Of a stretch of DNA of 29,721 bases, positions 29,594 to 29,721 are shown piece by piece. The translations under genes were made by a program, and so were the position numbers. The stretch comes from Blastocladiella britannica (lineage: Eukaryota; Blastocladiomycota; Blastocladiomycetes; Blastocladiales; Blastocladiaceae), in assembly GCA_025349905.2 (NCBI GenBank), contig MU624544.1:49179-78899 (forward strand), read 5' to 3'. A model generated the notes under the pieces. It searched no databases and was not told the DNA's origin. It worked only from the letters and a program-made list of their open reading frames with translations. Every line of letters starts with the position of its first letter. Position 1 is the first letter of the stretch.

Positions 29594-29721
29594 TGAATGC
29601 ACATCTGATTCAACCAAACCAAAAATCCATCGGAAAAGCAGAAACTCGTGATCTCGACCCTGAACTTAACCAGGTACGCCAAAAGGAAAGGCCTAATCGA
29701 GAAAGGGTGGGAGTGAACCCA

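Noticed and set aside
29640..29721. Possible minus-strand tRNA because of a GTTCACTCC-like string near the right edge
   Set aside because: The T-loop does not fit the GTTCRAxTC consensus, and no matching acceptor or anticodon arm could be drawn.
1..29721. CRISPR arrays, insertion sequences, viral genes or organellar DNA
   Set aside because: There are no regular direct repeats with spacers, no transposase, reverse transcriptase or capsid-like frames, and composition plus introns indicate nuclear DNA.

Overview
This is nuclear DNA of a eukaryote. Genes are split by short spliceosomal introns (53-79 nt), coding DNA is GC-rich, gaps are AT-rich and small, and proteins carry poly-Gln, poly-Ala, poly-Gly and poly-Ser runs. 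A complete HYDIN gene means the organism builds a motile 9+2 flagellum. Short introns, a compact layout and an MPC2 of animal/fungal type suggest a zoosporic fungus. Blastocladiomycota are my first guess, but this is an inference: other GC-rich flagellated unicells such as apusomonads or choanoflagellates are not excluded.

Layout: 1-78 (+) is the last 25 codons of an unidentified gene. 273-686 (-) is mitochondrial pyruvate carrier 2. 874-3122 (-) is the mRNA 3'-end processing factor WDR33 (yeast Pfs2). 3123-3495 is a divergent promoter region. 3496-19260 (+) is HYDIN, 5208 aa in only three exons. 19311-21518 (+) is a putative mitochondrial helical-repeat protein. 21562-24117 (+) is a cyclic-nucleotide-binding channel-like protein. 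24301-26182 (+) is a divergent protein kinase. 26392 to about 26661 (-) is the 3' end of a small gene paralogous to the one at the left edge. 27356-29593 (+) is an F-box plus armadillo-repeat protein. The last 128 bp (29594-29721) show nothing I recognise.

The exon models were built by hand. For MPC2, WDR33, HYDIN, the channel, the kinase and the F-box/ARM gene, the chosen GT-AG splices restore family-typical sequence and keep frame throughout. These are predictions without transcript support.

How the genes may work together: MPC2 and the 735-aa protein point to mitochondria, and WDR33 to nuclear mRNA processing. HYDIN is an axonemal central-pair protein. The channel and kinase downstream of it are signalling proteins that could serve the flagellum, but only gene order suggests this. 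HYDIN, the 735-aa gene and the channel lie head to tail with gaps of only 50 and 43 bp. The points most worth a second look are: a channel whose pore has no K+ filter although its cyclic-nucleotide site looks intact; a pair of inverted gene copies about 26 kb apart whose 3' UTRs are better conserved than their coding tails; an F-box/importin-alpha-like hybrid; a kinase with a rewritten HRD motif; and a HYDIN P-loop without its lysine.
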